A stretch of 64,000 nucleotides of DNA. It comes from Winogradskyella haliclonae. GTDB taxonomy: Bacteria; Bacteroidota; Bacteroidia; Flavobacteriales; Flavobacteriaceae. The stretch covers positions 124,001 through 188,000 of the forward strand of contig NZ_BMDQ01000003.1 in assembly GCF_014635865.1 (NCBI RefSeq). The letters run 5' to 3'. Below the pieces are notes generated by a model. It had not been told where the DNA came from. It did not search any database and worked only from the letters and a program-made list of their open reading frames with translations. The position numbers were made by a program, and so were the translations under genes. This document shows positions 17,687 through 24,865 of the stretch, in pieces (position 1 is the first letter of the stretch; each line of letters begins with the position of its first letter).

Positions 17687-18499
17687 ATGAATTTGAAATT
17701 TATGAACAATAATATCTTACCTCATCACCAGGATGCAATTAATAACCTTGTGAAAGAATATCAGAATGATGAGAGGTATGAAGCTTTAATCATCGGCGGT
17801 TCAGTTGCCAAAGGATACGCAAAACCAGACTCAGATATCGATTTCATGATGGTTGCTACAGATAAAGAATTCAAAAATCTACAAAAAACTGGAGACTTTT
17901 TTATCAACCGAACGGACTTGACAGATTATCCCAATGGCTTTGTGGATGGAAAAGTCATCGATATGGATTACCTAAGGCAAGTCATCGATAGAGGAAATGA
18001 ACCCACTCGAGCGGCATTTGATGGAGCAATCATAGCCTTTTCAAGAGTAGATGACCTTGCTGGCATCATCCACGCTATCCAGCAATACCCGGAAGCTGAC
18101 AGGGACCAAAAAATACGAAAATTCTATTCGATGGCCTTCATTCAAAATTGGTTAATGGGAGAAGCAGAGCGGCATGACAACATTTATACAAAAAGCCGAG
18201 CAGCATCTCAGCTTGTACTATTTGCCGGTAGGTTGATTCTCGCATACAATCGAGTACTTTTCCCATATCACAAGTGGTTTTACGAATACTTATCAAGATG
18301 CAATGCCAAACCAAGAAATCTAATCAAAGAAATGAATCAGGTTTTAAACCAACCTTCTGTGAAAAATGCTAATCGGCTCTTCGAAAGCGTCCGAGGATTT
18401 AGGGATTGGAATATAATTGACATTGAAGCTTTTCATTGGTTTATGGAAGATGTAGAATGGTCTTGGAGAGATAATAAATTTCCGCTTGAGGATTGGTAA
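17687..18499 (+). CDS. Nucleotidyltransferase-fold protein (aminoglycoside adenylyltransferase-like)
   Basis: From ATG 17687, a 270-residue protein. The nucleotidyltransferase motif GGSVAKGYAKPDSDIDF gives the GS plus the metal-binding DxD pair (Asp50/Asp52). A third acidic residue could lie in VDGKVIDMDY. The C-terminal half is helical (IQNWLMGEAERHDNIYTKSRAASQLVLFAGRLILAYN), as in substrate-binding domains of antibiotic nucleotidyltransferases and related proteins. The substrate is unknown; a true resistance role is only one option. Base composition is clearly richer in G+C than its neighbours (29 of 60 at 18061-18120 against 22 of 60 at 17281-17340), and a dispersed repeat precedes it, both suggesting transfer. 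Confidence 0.75.
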   Translation: MNLKFMNNNILPHHQDAINNLVKEYQNDERYEALIIGGSVAKGYAKPDSDIDFMMVATDKEFKNLQKTGDFFINRTDLTDYPNGFVDGKVIDMDYLRQVIDRGNEPTRAAFDGAIIAFSRVDDLAGIIHAIQQYPEADRDQKIRKFYSMAFIQNWLMGEAERHDNIYTKSRAASQLVLFAGRLILAYNRVLFPYHKWFYEYLSRCNAKPRNLIKEMNQVLNQPSVKNANRLFESVRGFRDWNIIDIEAFHWFMEDVEWSWRDNKFPLEDW

Positions 18500-18647
18500 T
18501 GCATAAGAAAAATGAGTGTTGGAATTGGAACGAAGCAAAAAAATAAAGAAATGCCAACAATTTATATAAGTTATTAAAACGGCTCATATACAAGATTATT
18601 AATAGTACCTTCAAATAATCATATAAATATAAAGTCAAATAAAAGTG

Positions 18648-18655
18648 TATCTTTG
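18648..18655 (+). promoter_or_regulatory. -7 promoter box of the DEAD-box helicase
   Basis: TATCTTTG matches TAnnTTTG exactly and is followed by GCACGC, placing the transcription start near 18661, where the first leader hairpin begins. No clear -33 element. Confidence 0.55.
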
Positions 18656-18660
18656 CACGC

Positions 18661-18759
18661 TGAAAGTCAAAGGGTTGATTTTCATTAATTTCCTCAGGGT
18701 GAGGATGTGTTACAAGAAGTCTTAGGTTTAAGTATGTCGATTCGCTTCTTATGTAACAC
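18661..18759 (+). promoter_or_regulatory. Structured 5' leader of the DEAD-box helicase mRNA (three consecutive hairpins)
   Basis: Three hairpins lie back to back. H1 (18661-18684): TGAAAGTCAA/TTGATTTTCA, 10 bp with one G-U, loop AGGG. H2 (18691-18705): TCCTCA/TGAGGA, perfect 6 bp, loop GGG. H3 (18707-18759): GTGTTACA-AGAAG paired with CTTCTTATGTAACAC, 13 bp with a 2-base bulge, whose 25-base loop contains a small CTTA/TAAG hairpin. None is followed by a T-run. The start codon is 33 bases beyond. The arrangement suggests control of translation or stability, for example by cold or by the helicase itself (inference). Confidence 0.55.
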
Positions 18760-18792
18760 CACATAACATAATCGAATACTTACAAGAAAGTA

Positions 18793-20646
18793 ATGCGTAC
18801 ATTCCAAGAACTCGGTCTTAACGAAGACCTTTTGAATGCTATCACGGATATGGGTTTTGTAACCCCAAGTGATGTCCAAGCACAAGCCATCCCATTATTA
18901 TTAAACGAAGAACGTGACCTCGTTGCATTAGCACAAACCGGTACAGGTAAAACTGCAGCATTTGGTTTTCCTATGCTCGAGAAAATAGATATTGATAGTC
19001 GTACGACGCAAGGTCTTATCTTATCGCCTACCCGTGAGCTTTGTTTACAAATTACAAACGAGCTTAAACAGTATGGTAAATACTGTAATGGTCTTAATGT
19101 TGTTGCCATCTATGGTGGTGCTAGCATTACAGAACAAGCCAAACAAGTAAAACGTGGTGCACAAATTATTGTTGCTACTCCTGGTCGTATGAAAGATATG
19201 ATTAGTCGTAAGCTCGTCGATATCTCAAAAATACAATACAGTGTTTTGGATGAAGCTGATGAGATGCTTAATATGGGCTTCTATGAAGATATTACAGACA
19301 TCTTATCGCATACACCAGACGATAAAAGTACTTGGTTGTTCTCCGCAACAATGCCGAGAGAAGTGGCTGCGATTGCGAATAAATTTATGTACGATCCCTT
19401 AGAAATTACAGTTGGTAATAAAAACGAAAGTACAAGCAATGTCTCTCACGAGTACTATTTAGTAAATGCCAGAGACCGTTACCAGGCCTTAAAACGTTTG
19501 GCAGATGCACATCCAGATATCTTTTCTGTAATTTTCTGTAGAACCAAACGTGATACACAAAAAGTAGCAGAAAACTTAATAGAAAGCGGTTATAGCGCTG
19601 GTGCCCTACATGGTGATTTAAGTCAAAACCAACGTGACTTGGTCATGAAATCGTTTAGAAACAAACAAATACAAATGCTGGTTGCTACTGATGTTGCGGC
19701 TCGCGGTATTGATGTCGACGATATTACGCATGTAATTAATTACCAATTGCCAGATGAGATAGAAACATATACACACCGTTCGGGACGTACAGGTCGTGCT
19801 GGTAAAACAGGGGTTTCTATGGTTATTGTTTCAAAAAGTGAATTGCGAAAAATAAAAACCATTGAGCGTATTATTAAAAAGCAGTTCGAGAAAAAAGACA
19901 TTCCTAGCGGCACAGAAATTACCGAAGTACAATTAATGTCTTTAGCCAATAAAATTCATACCACAGAAACTGGTGATGAAATAGATAAGTATTTAGAAAG
20001 CATCAATGAGTTATTTGTAGATACTTCTAAAGAAGATTTAATCAAGAAGTTCTTCTCAGTGGAGTTTAACCGCTTCTTTAACTACTATCAAAAATCAAAA
20101 GACCTTAGCGTTGTTGATGCTAGAGATGGTGGCGAAGGTAGAGTATCGTCAAACGACACCCGTTACTTTATTAATGTTGGACGCAAAGATGGTTTTGATT
20201 GGATGAAGTTAAAAGACTTCTTAAAAGAAAAACTAGAATTAGGACGTGACGATGTCTTTAAAGTAGATGTTAAAGAGAGTTTTTCGTTTTTTAATACGGA
20301 GAAAACACTGCAAGAAAAAGTCTTAGCATTCTTTACAGACTTTAAGCACGAAGGTCGTTTTGTAAATGTTGAAGTATCTGAAAACAAAGGCAGAAGCGGC
20401 AGTGGTCGTAGACGTGATGGTGGCGGCCGAAGAAGAAATAGCGGTGGCGGACGTAGACGTTCTGATGATAGACGAAGCGAAAGACGTTCTAGCGATAAAA
20501 AACCAAGACGTTCTGATGATTCAGGAAATAGAGGCAATAGACGCAGCAGACGCTCTAATAATGATAAGCCAAGAGGAAGGCGCTCTGAGCATTCTGGTTC
20601 AAATTTTTCGGGTTCTGATAGACCAAGACGTTCAAGAAGGAAATAG
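18793..20646 (+). CDS. DEAD/DEAH-box ATP-dependent RNA helicase with DbpA-type RNA-binding domain
   Basis: A 617-residue cytoplasmic RNA helicase. Motifs in order: Q motif (FQELGLNEDLL...GFVTPSDVQAQAIP), Walker A AQTGTGKTAAF, PTRELC, TPGR, DEAD (VLDEADEMLNMGF), FSATMP (motif III), the second RecA domain ending HRSGRTGRAGKTG (motif VI). Residues about 445-530 resemble the DbpA/CsdA RRM-like domain (RYFINVGRKDGFDWMKLKDFLKEK). The tail (about 535-617) is a low-complexity Arg/Gly/Ser region, as in CsdA/DeaD-like helicases that act in ribosome assembly and cold adaptation. It has an unusually structured 5' leader (18661-18759), so regulation at RNA level is likely. deaD/csdA-like by domain order, but orthology is not proven. 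Confidence 0.93.
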   Translation: MRTFQELGLNEDLLNAITDMGFVTPSDVQAQAIPLLLNEERDLVALAQTGTGKTAAFGFPMLEKIDIDSRTTQGLILSPTRELCLQITNELKQYGKYCNGLNVVAIYGGASITEQAKQVKRGAQIIVATPGRMKDMISRKLVDISKIQYSVLDEADEMLNMGFYEDITDILSHTPDDKSTWLFSATMPREVAAIANKFMYDPLEITVGNKNESTSNVSHEYYLVNARDRYQALKRLADAHPDIFSVIFCRTKRDTQKVAENLIESGYSAGALHGDLSQNQRDLVMKSFRNKQIQMLVATDVAARGIDVDDITHVINYQLPDEIETYTHRSGRTGRAGKTGVSMVIVSKSELRKIKTIERIIKKQFEKKDIPSGTEITEVQLMSLANKIHTTETGDEIDKYLESINELFVDTSKEDLIKKFFSVEFNRFFNYYQKSKDLSVVDARDGGEGRVSSNDTRYFINVGRKDGFDWMKLKDFLKEKLELGRDDVFKVDVKESFSFFNTEKTLQEKVLAFFTDFKHEGRFVNVEVSENKGRSGSGRRRDGGGRRRNSGGGRRRSDDRRSERRSSDKKPRRSDDSGNRGNRRSRRSNNDKPRGRRSEHSGSNFSGSDRPRRSRRK

Positions 20647-20776
20647 CATTTTGACAGAAGTTTAGACCAAAATTCTAGGCTTTTTAAGTAAGTGAGGTGT
20701 TAATATTACGTCAAAGAAATAATAGTACTATAATAAAATCCGTTTTGTTTAGTACCTTTACACAGTTAGCAAAAAC

Positions 20777-21586
20777 ATGAGGCATTACTTACTTCTTTTT
20801 CTATGTTTTTTATCCGTTTATGCATTCGGACAAGACACCGAACCTGCTAATGAACCTACGAGAGTCCAAGCGACAATTATTAGTAGTACGACTAAATTAC
20901 CACTTGTAGATGCTAATGTTGTAAATCTAAATCAGGTTATTGGTACAACCACAAATGACGATGGGGTTTTTGATATTAGAGCTAAAGTAAATGATACGCT
21001 TCACTTATCGTACATAGGTTACAAGTCTATAAAAGTCCGTGTGACCAATGACTGGATTAAGTTTGGTAATACAGAGATAGAAATGACAGATTTAGCTCTA
21101 GCTTTAGAAGAAGTTGTTGTTAATCAGCTAAAACTTACCGGTTATTTAGAGGTAGATATTAAGCAAATTCCTATTAGAACAAATAATCGCTTTAGAATTT
21201 CTGGTCTGCCAAATCAAGGTTATGAAGGTGGACAAACCAATGTCGTAAATAAAGTTTTAGGCGCCATTTTTAATCCTGCCGATTTCCTCTATAAAATGTT
21301 TGGTAAAAAGCCCAACCAGATGCGAAAGCTAAAGGAAATGAAAAAGGATGATGAAATTAGAAATCAGCTTGCTAAGCGTTTTGACCGTGAAATGCTAACG
21401 GTTTTATTACAAGTAGACAAATACGATTTAGACGAAATTGTAAATCAGTGTAACTACTCTAGAGACTTTATAAGAACGGCTAATGACCTTCAAATATTAG
21501 ACGCAATAAGCGAATGTTATGAAGAGTACAAAGTTCTTAATCGTAACAGTGAACGCAAAAGAGGCAAGAAAAAGGTAACACCTTAA
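20777..21586 (+). CDS. Secreted CarboxypepD_reg-like domain protein
   Basis: A 269-residue exported protein with signal MRHYLLLFLCFLSVYAFGQ, a CarboxypepD_reg-like sandwich at about 27-110 (VQATIISSTTKLPLVDANVVN, TTNDDGVFDIRAKVNDTLHLSYIGYKSI, LEEVVV) and a helical C-terminal half with a basic patch (YKMFGKKPNQMRKLKEMKK). It has the same layout as the protein at 5521-6270. LEEVVVNQ resembles the linker that leads into a TonB plug in SusC-like proteins, but no plug or barrel follows. Its last 4 bases overlap the end of the convergent VOC-family gene. Function unknown. Confidence 0.75.
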   Translation: MRHYLLLFLCFLSVYAFGQDTEPANEPTRVQATIISSTTKLPLVDANVVNLNQVIGTTTNDDGVFDIRAKVNDTLHLSYIGYKSIKVRVTNDWIKFGNTEIEMTDLALALEEVVVNQLKLTGYLEVDIKQIPIRTNNRFRISGLPNQGYEGGQTNVVNKVLGAIFNPADFLYKMFGKKPNQMRKLKEMKKDDEIRNQLAKRFDREMLTVLLQVDKYDLDEIVNQCNYSRDFIRTANDLQILDAISECYEEYKVLNRNSERKRGKKKVTP

Positions 21587-21945
21587 GCTTTTGAATGTAA
21601 GGCTACGCGATTTCCTTCAGAATCTATAAAAACACCCATATGACCATGCTCCTCTGAGATTTTGGTTTTAGCTTTGTAGATTTTTCCGCCTGAAGCTTCT
21701 ACTCTATCCAATTCATTTTGCACGTTTTCTGATATAAAATAAACTAATGTCCCTTCTTGACTTGGCACATAAGAGTCTTGAAAAATTAATGTTCCAGTCG
21801 CGCCATAAGCACCATTATTATTTGGAAACCAACCCATTAGCAAACCTCCAAAGTCGACAATATTTATTTCAATATTAAAGACAGTTTCATAAAACGCTTT
21901 TGCGCGCTCCATATTGTTTACCGGAATTTCAAACCAACCTACCAT
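21583..21945 (-). CDS. VOC (glyoxalase/bleomycin resistance) superfamily protein
   Basis: A 120-residue single-domain protein of the vicinal-oxygen-chelate superfamily: VGWFEIPVNNMERAKAFYETVFNIEI is the canonical first beta-alpha-beta unit, and KISEEHGHMGVFIDSEGNRVALHSK is the closing unit with the typical 'G-x-x-x-x-x-DSEGN-x-x-x-LHS' ending. Such proteins form dimers with a metal site. Candidate metal ligands are few (Glu6, His113 near the end), so catalytic activity is uncertain. The closest relatives are often annotated PhnB/lactoylglutathione lyase-like. Substrate unknown. Confidence 0.85.
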   Translation of the reverse strand: MVGWFEIPVNNMERAKAFYETVFNIEINIVDFGGLLMGWFPNNNGAYGATGTLIFQDSYVPSQEGTLVYFISENVQNELDRVEASGGKIYKAKTKISEEHGHMGVFIDSEGNRVALHSKA

Positions 21946-21979
21946 AATATTGTTTTTTGTTATTGAAATTTACAAAAAT

Positions 21980-22636
21980 TTAAATTCCTGATTGATATCG
22001 TTCTACTATAGCGTCATAATCTTTTATGGTTTTCTTTATCCAATCAAAACGTTTTTCGATAATTTCCGCATCTGAAAGTTGCCAGTTGATATGAGACTTA
22101 CGAAGCTTTGATGTCAAATGCTGAAGAATGATAGCGGCAGAAACAGATATGTTTAAGCTCTCCGTAAAACCTACCATAGGTATTTTTAAAAAACAATCCG
22201 CATGGTCCATAGCATAATCTGATAAACCCTCGGTCTCACGACCAAAAAAGAAGCACGACTTATTAGAGATATCAAAATCAACCAAATCACAATCATTAGT
22301 ATGAGGTGTGGTTGCGACTATCTGGTAGCCTTTTTGCTTGAGTGTATCAATACAAGACTTTGTGCTATTATATCTATTTAGGTCTACCCATTTTTGAGCG
22401 CCCATAGCAATTTCTCGGTCAATCCGTTTAGAGTTAACCTCTTCAATAACATTGACTTCTTGTATTCCAAAAACATCACAAGTGCGTATAACAGCACTTG
22501 TATTATGCAATTGATACACATCTTCTGTTGCCACAGTAAAATGTTTCGTACGTAAAGGCAAGACCGTATTAAATCGTTGTAAACGATTTTCAGTAAGATA
22601 TCCTTCGAGATGCTTTAGTAGGTCCAAATCATTCAT
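21980..22636 (-). CDS. trmH: tRNA (guanosine-18-2'-O)-methyltransferase, SpoU/TrmH family
   Basis: A 218-residue SPOUT methyltransferase. The TrmH-type N-terminus is present (RLQRFNTVLPLRTKHFTVATEDVYQLHNTSAVIRTCDVFGI). The three SpoU motifs are NTSAVIRTCDVFG (motif 1, with catalytic Arg), FFFGRETEGLS (motif 2) and IPMVGFTESLNISVSAAI (motif 3), which builds the AdoMet-binding trefoil knot. The short N-terminal part and the absence of an L30e-like domain fit TrmH (Gm18 in tRNA) rather than RlmB. Cytoplasmic, no operon partner: the neighbours are convergent or divergent. Confidence 0.9.
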   Translation of the reverse strand: MNDLDLLKHLEGYLTENRLQRFNTVLPLRTKHFTVATEDVYQLHNTSAVIRTCDVFGIQEVNVIEEVNSKRIDREIAMGAQKWVDLNRYNSTKSCIDTLKQKGYQIVATTPHTNDCDLVDFDISNKSCFFFGRETEGLSDYAMDHADCFLKIPMVGFTESLNISVSAAIILQHLTSKLRKSHINWQLSDAEIIEKRFDWIKKTIKDYDAIVERYQSGI

Positions 22637-22777
22637 TAATCTAAAATATAAAATATGTTGTCATTGGCTTTATTCATTATTTTTATCCTATGAAATGAGC
22701 TATAACAATTCTTGATGCCAACCGAGATGTTTAATAGCGAATTACATCTGACCTTAAAAAACAATAAATTTAAACAG

Positions 22778-23458
22778 ATGAAAACACACATTGTTGTATT
22801 AACTGGTGCAGGTATGAGTGCCGAAAGTGGTATTAAAACGTTTAGAGATGCTGATGGACTTTGGGAAGGGCACGATGTTATGGAAGTAGCTTCACCGCAG
22901 GGTTTTTGTAATAACCCTGAATTAGTTCTGGACTTTTATAATCAAAGGCGACGACAACTTAAAGAGGTGAAACCAAATGCTGCACATATCGCTTTAGCGA
23001 ACCTAGAAGAAGCTTATAATGTCTCGATAGTTACTCAAAATGTTGATGACTTACACGAACGTGCAGGAAGCACAAATGTATTACATCTTCATGGTGAGCT
23101 AAGAAAAATTCGTAGTACAGGAAACCCAACAGACATAAGGGATTGGCAGGAGGACATTAATCTTGGTGATATTTGCGACAATGGCTATCAATTACGACCG
23201 CATATTGTTTGGTTTGGTGAAGATGTGCCTATGATTGAAGAAGCAATAACCATTTGTGAGACTGCAGATGTACTTATTATTATAGGTACAAGCATGCAAG
23301 TATATCCTGCTGCAAGTTTAATGAACTTTGTAAAATCAACAATTCCTATCTATTATATAGATCCAAAACCTGCAGAAATTAGTAACTCAAAAGTAACGGT
23401 TATACCAGAACCTGCTACAGCAGGCATGGAAAAATTAAAGACCTATCTAAAAAGATAG
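22778..23458 (+). CDS. cobB: NAD-dependent protein deacylase (sirtuin class III, CobB-like)
   Basis: I start at ATG 22778 (MKTHIVVLTGAGMSAESGI), the family N-terminus; longer readings add 21-22 unrelated residues. 226 residues. NAD-binding GAGMSAESGIKTFRD, TQNVDDLHERAG, catalytic His in LHLHGEL, and the FYNQRRRQ segment with the Tyr-x-x-Arg pair that in SIRT5/CobB recognises succinyl and malonyl lysine. The four structural zinc cysteines are missing: HGELRKIRSTGNPTDIRDWQE... has only one Cys before LRPHIVWFGEDVP. Zinc-free sirtuins of this form are, to my knowledge, usual in Bacteroidota. The end overlaps a bidirectional terminator. Confidence 0.92.
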   Translation: MKTHIVVLTGAGMSAESGIKTFRDADGLWEGHDVMEVASPQGFCNNPELVLDFYNQRRRQLKEVKPNAAHIALANLEEAYNVSIVTQNVDDLHERAGSTNVLHLHGELRKIRSTGNPTDIRDWQEDINLGDICDNGYQLRPHIVWFGEDVPMIEEAITICETADVLIIIGTSMQVYPAASLMNFVKSTIPIYYIDPKPAEISNSKVTVIPEPATAGMEKLKTYLKR

Positions 23459-23464
23459 GTCTTT
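23437..23464. terminator. Bidirectional terminator between cobB and DUF2846-like gene
   Basis: Perfect 11-bp stem AAAGACCTATC/GATAGGTCTTT with a 6-base loop, containing the cobB stop codon. T-rich and A-rich flanks allow use from both sides. Confidence 0.75.
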
Positions 23465-23468
23465 ATAA

Positions 23469-23918
23469 TTACTTACATTTCTTATCTGGTTTAAGAAATT
23501 TCATCTTTCGCGTTGCTGTGTTTTCAGTAACTTCTTCACAATAGATATTGTTTACCAAAGCACCTGTTTCCATTATGACTTGCACGTATGTTATTTTACC
23601 AGGCTCAACATTAACTTGAAATTTTTCAGCTTTTTTCTTTGATTTCTTACCCCCAAATTGAACTGACACAATATGACTTCCTGGACTTACTTCATGCATT
23701 GAATAACGTTTATTATTTAATTTACATACAAACTTTTCATCTATAAATGTTTTAAACGCAGAAGCAGAGCCAAAAAATCCTGTTTTTCTAATAAAACAAA
23801 TAGTTCCTGTCTCTGATGTTGAAGATTCTGATGATGAAGATTCTCCAGATTCTTGCCCGTATGTAAAGGTTAGGCAGGAAATTAAAAAAGCTAATAAAAT
23901 AAATTTCAAATTTTTCAT
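23469..23918 (-). CDS. Secreted DUF2846-like protein
   Basis: A 149-residue exported protein with signal MKNLKFILLAFLISCLTFTYG, then a low-complexity Ser/Glu stretch (GESSSSESSTSETG), then a small beta domain FIRKTGFFGSASAFKTFIDEKFVCKL...YSMHEVSPGSHIVSVQF...EKFQVNVEPGKITYVQV. The 'hydrophobic-DG/DEK-x-V-x-x-L ... Y-x-x-x-x-V-x-P-G-x-H-x-(V)' pattern is that of DUF2846 and PEGA-like domains. It is probably periplasmic or surface located. The role is unknown. Confidence 0.7.
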   Translation of the reverse strand: MKNLKFILLAFLISCLTFTYGQESGESSSSESSTSETGTICFIRKTGFFGSASAFKTFIDEKFVCKLNNKRYSMHEVSPGSHIVSVQFGGKKSKKKAEKFQVNVEPGKITYVQVIMETGALVNNIYCEEVTENTATRKMKFLKPDKKCK

Positions 23919-23981
23919 TATAATGTGTTAAATATTCAGCTCAAATATAATATTGATTTTGAATAATTCAACATCAATTAT

Positions 23982-24182
23982 TTAGTCTTGATTAGAAAGT
24001 TTAAAAAATTCATTTACCGACTTACCAAAAACTTTAGATAGCTTTAATGCCAATACTGTAGAAGGCACATATCTATTGGCTTCAATTGAGTTTATTGTCT
24101 GCCGTGAGACACCTATTTTTTTTGCTAAATCATCTTGCGTTAGGTTTAATATCGCACGCTCTACTTTAATTGTATTTTCCAT
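23982..24182 (-). CDS. XRE-family helix-turn-helix regulator
   Basis: A 66-residue single-domain DNA-binding protein: KVERAILNLTQDDLAKKIGVSRQTINSIEANRYVPSTVLALKLSKVFGKSVNEFF is a textbook HTH_3 (Cro/C1-type) domain, with recognition helix VSRQTINSIEANR. Very similar small regulators (YozG/ImmR-like) travel with a membrane protein, as here: its start overlaps the end of the upstream membrane-protein gene by one base. It is likely to repress their shared promoter, which contains a striking direct repeat (24632-24692). Confidence 0.92.
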   Translation of the reverse strand: MENTIKVERAILNLTQDDLAKKIGVSRQTINSIEANRYVPSTVLALKLSKVFGKSVNEFFKLSNQD

Positions 24183-24628
24183 TACCTGTAACGCTTTAAA
24201 GTATAATAAAAACCCAATTGTATTAAAAACATAAAACTCAACAATTGAAAATCTCCTAATTCTTTATAAGCTTCGCCACCAGAATGTACTATGTTAGAAA
24301 CTCCAAACTCAACATAAGGCATTATTATAGCGTAAAGCACACCTATAATAAAAGCAATGGCATAGGATTGTGCACGTATGGCAATAGTCATCTCATCCTC
24401 TTCCTTATCTCGTGATAAGGAGATACACAATAGACCAATAATAAATACTTTTCTTCCTATACCTCTTATAAAATCTGCTTGGTCAGGAAACTGACTTCTA
24501 ACAAAAAACAATACAAATGCCATAATAACTATTACTAGACCTATCCATTTAAAGGACGTAGGTAATCTAAAATCTAATACTTTCTGTATGCGATGACGCT
24601 CGCATTCTGCAAAACTCTTTCCACTCAT
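24182..24628 (-). CDS. Small multi-pass membrane protein partnered with the XRE regulator
   Basis: From ATG 24626-24628, 148 residues (an upstream TTG would add three). The N-terminal 20 residues are hydrophilic (SGKSFAECERHRIQKVLDF), followed by about four hydrophobic segments: FKWIGLVIVIMAFVLFFV, GIGRKVFIIGLLCISLS, AIAFIIGVLYAIIMPYVEF and LLSFMFLIQLGFYYTL. The acidic loop RDKEEDEMTIAIRAQSYA lies between the second and third and looks like the conserved cytoplasmic part of this family. Such two-gene XRE-membrane modules are widespread; the membrane protein may control the regulator or be its target. Function unproven. Confidence 0.78.
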   Translation of the reverse strand: MSGKSFAECERHRIQKVLDFRLPTSFKWIGLVIVIMAFVLFFVRSQFPDQADFIRGIGRKVFIIGLLCISLSRDKEEDEMTIAIRAQSYAIAFIIGVLYAIIMPYVEFGVSNIVHSGGEAYKELGDFQLLSFMFLIQLGFYYTLKRYR

Positions 24629-24631
24629 AAT

Positions 24632-24692
24632 TGACAAATTTACTGTATATTAAGTAAAATTATTTTTACTATATGACAAATTTACTTTACAT
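24632..24692 (-). promoter_or_regulatory. Duplicated operator/promoter region of the XRE-membrane operon
   Basis: Two direct copies of TGACAAATTTACTnTAnAT start at 24632 and 24674 (17 of 19 bases identical, 42 bp apart, four helical turns). Between them is a perfect inverted repeat AGTAAAA-TTAT-TTTTACT (24653-24670). The half-site TTTACT/AGTAAA thus occurs four times (639-644, 653-658, 665-670 and 681-686 of 24 kb). On the minus strand each long copy carries a TAAATTTG -7 box. The layout fits autoregulation by the XRE protein. Confidence 0.6.
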
Positions 24693-24708
24693 TTTTGAAT
24701 TACACAAA
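24677..24708 (-). promoter_or_regulatory. Promoter of the XRE-membrane operon
   Basis: Minus strand: -33 TTTG (24708-24705), 20-base spacer, -7 TAAATTTG (24684-24677). This fits the Bacteroidota consensus TTTG-N19-21-TAnnTTTG. The -7 box lies inside the distal copy of the direct repeat. Confidence 0.65.
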
Positions 24709-24865
24709 AGAATTTTATAAAAGTTGATATTGTGATTTTCAAGTTGAACATCTGACAAAATCAGTTAAAATTGAATTTATCTATACACTATCTACAATTG
24801 TAATCTTTACCCTGTAACCAATTTTTAAGTTTATCGTCTTAATTATAAACTAAATCAATCAATAG

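Noticed and set aside
17687..18499. Possible aminoglycoside resistance gene
   Set aside because: Only the general nucleotidyltransferase motif is clear; substrate-defining residues cannot be recognised, so a resistance call is not supported.
20390..20640. Repeated AGACGT/GGTGGCGG-like units, possible tandem repeat or CRISPR
   Set aside because: They encode the RG/RS-rich helicase tail, spacing is irregular and no unique spacers exist. No CRISPR array was seen anywhere.
20366..20665. An alternative-frame open reading frame of 99 codons rich in Ala, Val and Asp at the end of the helicase
   Set aside because: It is the shadow of the Arg/Gly/Ser low-complexity tail in another frame; repeats of this kind leave other frames open by chance.
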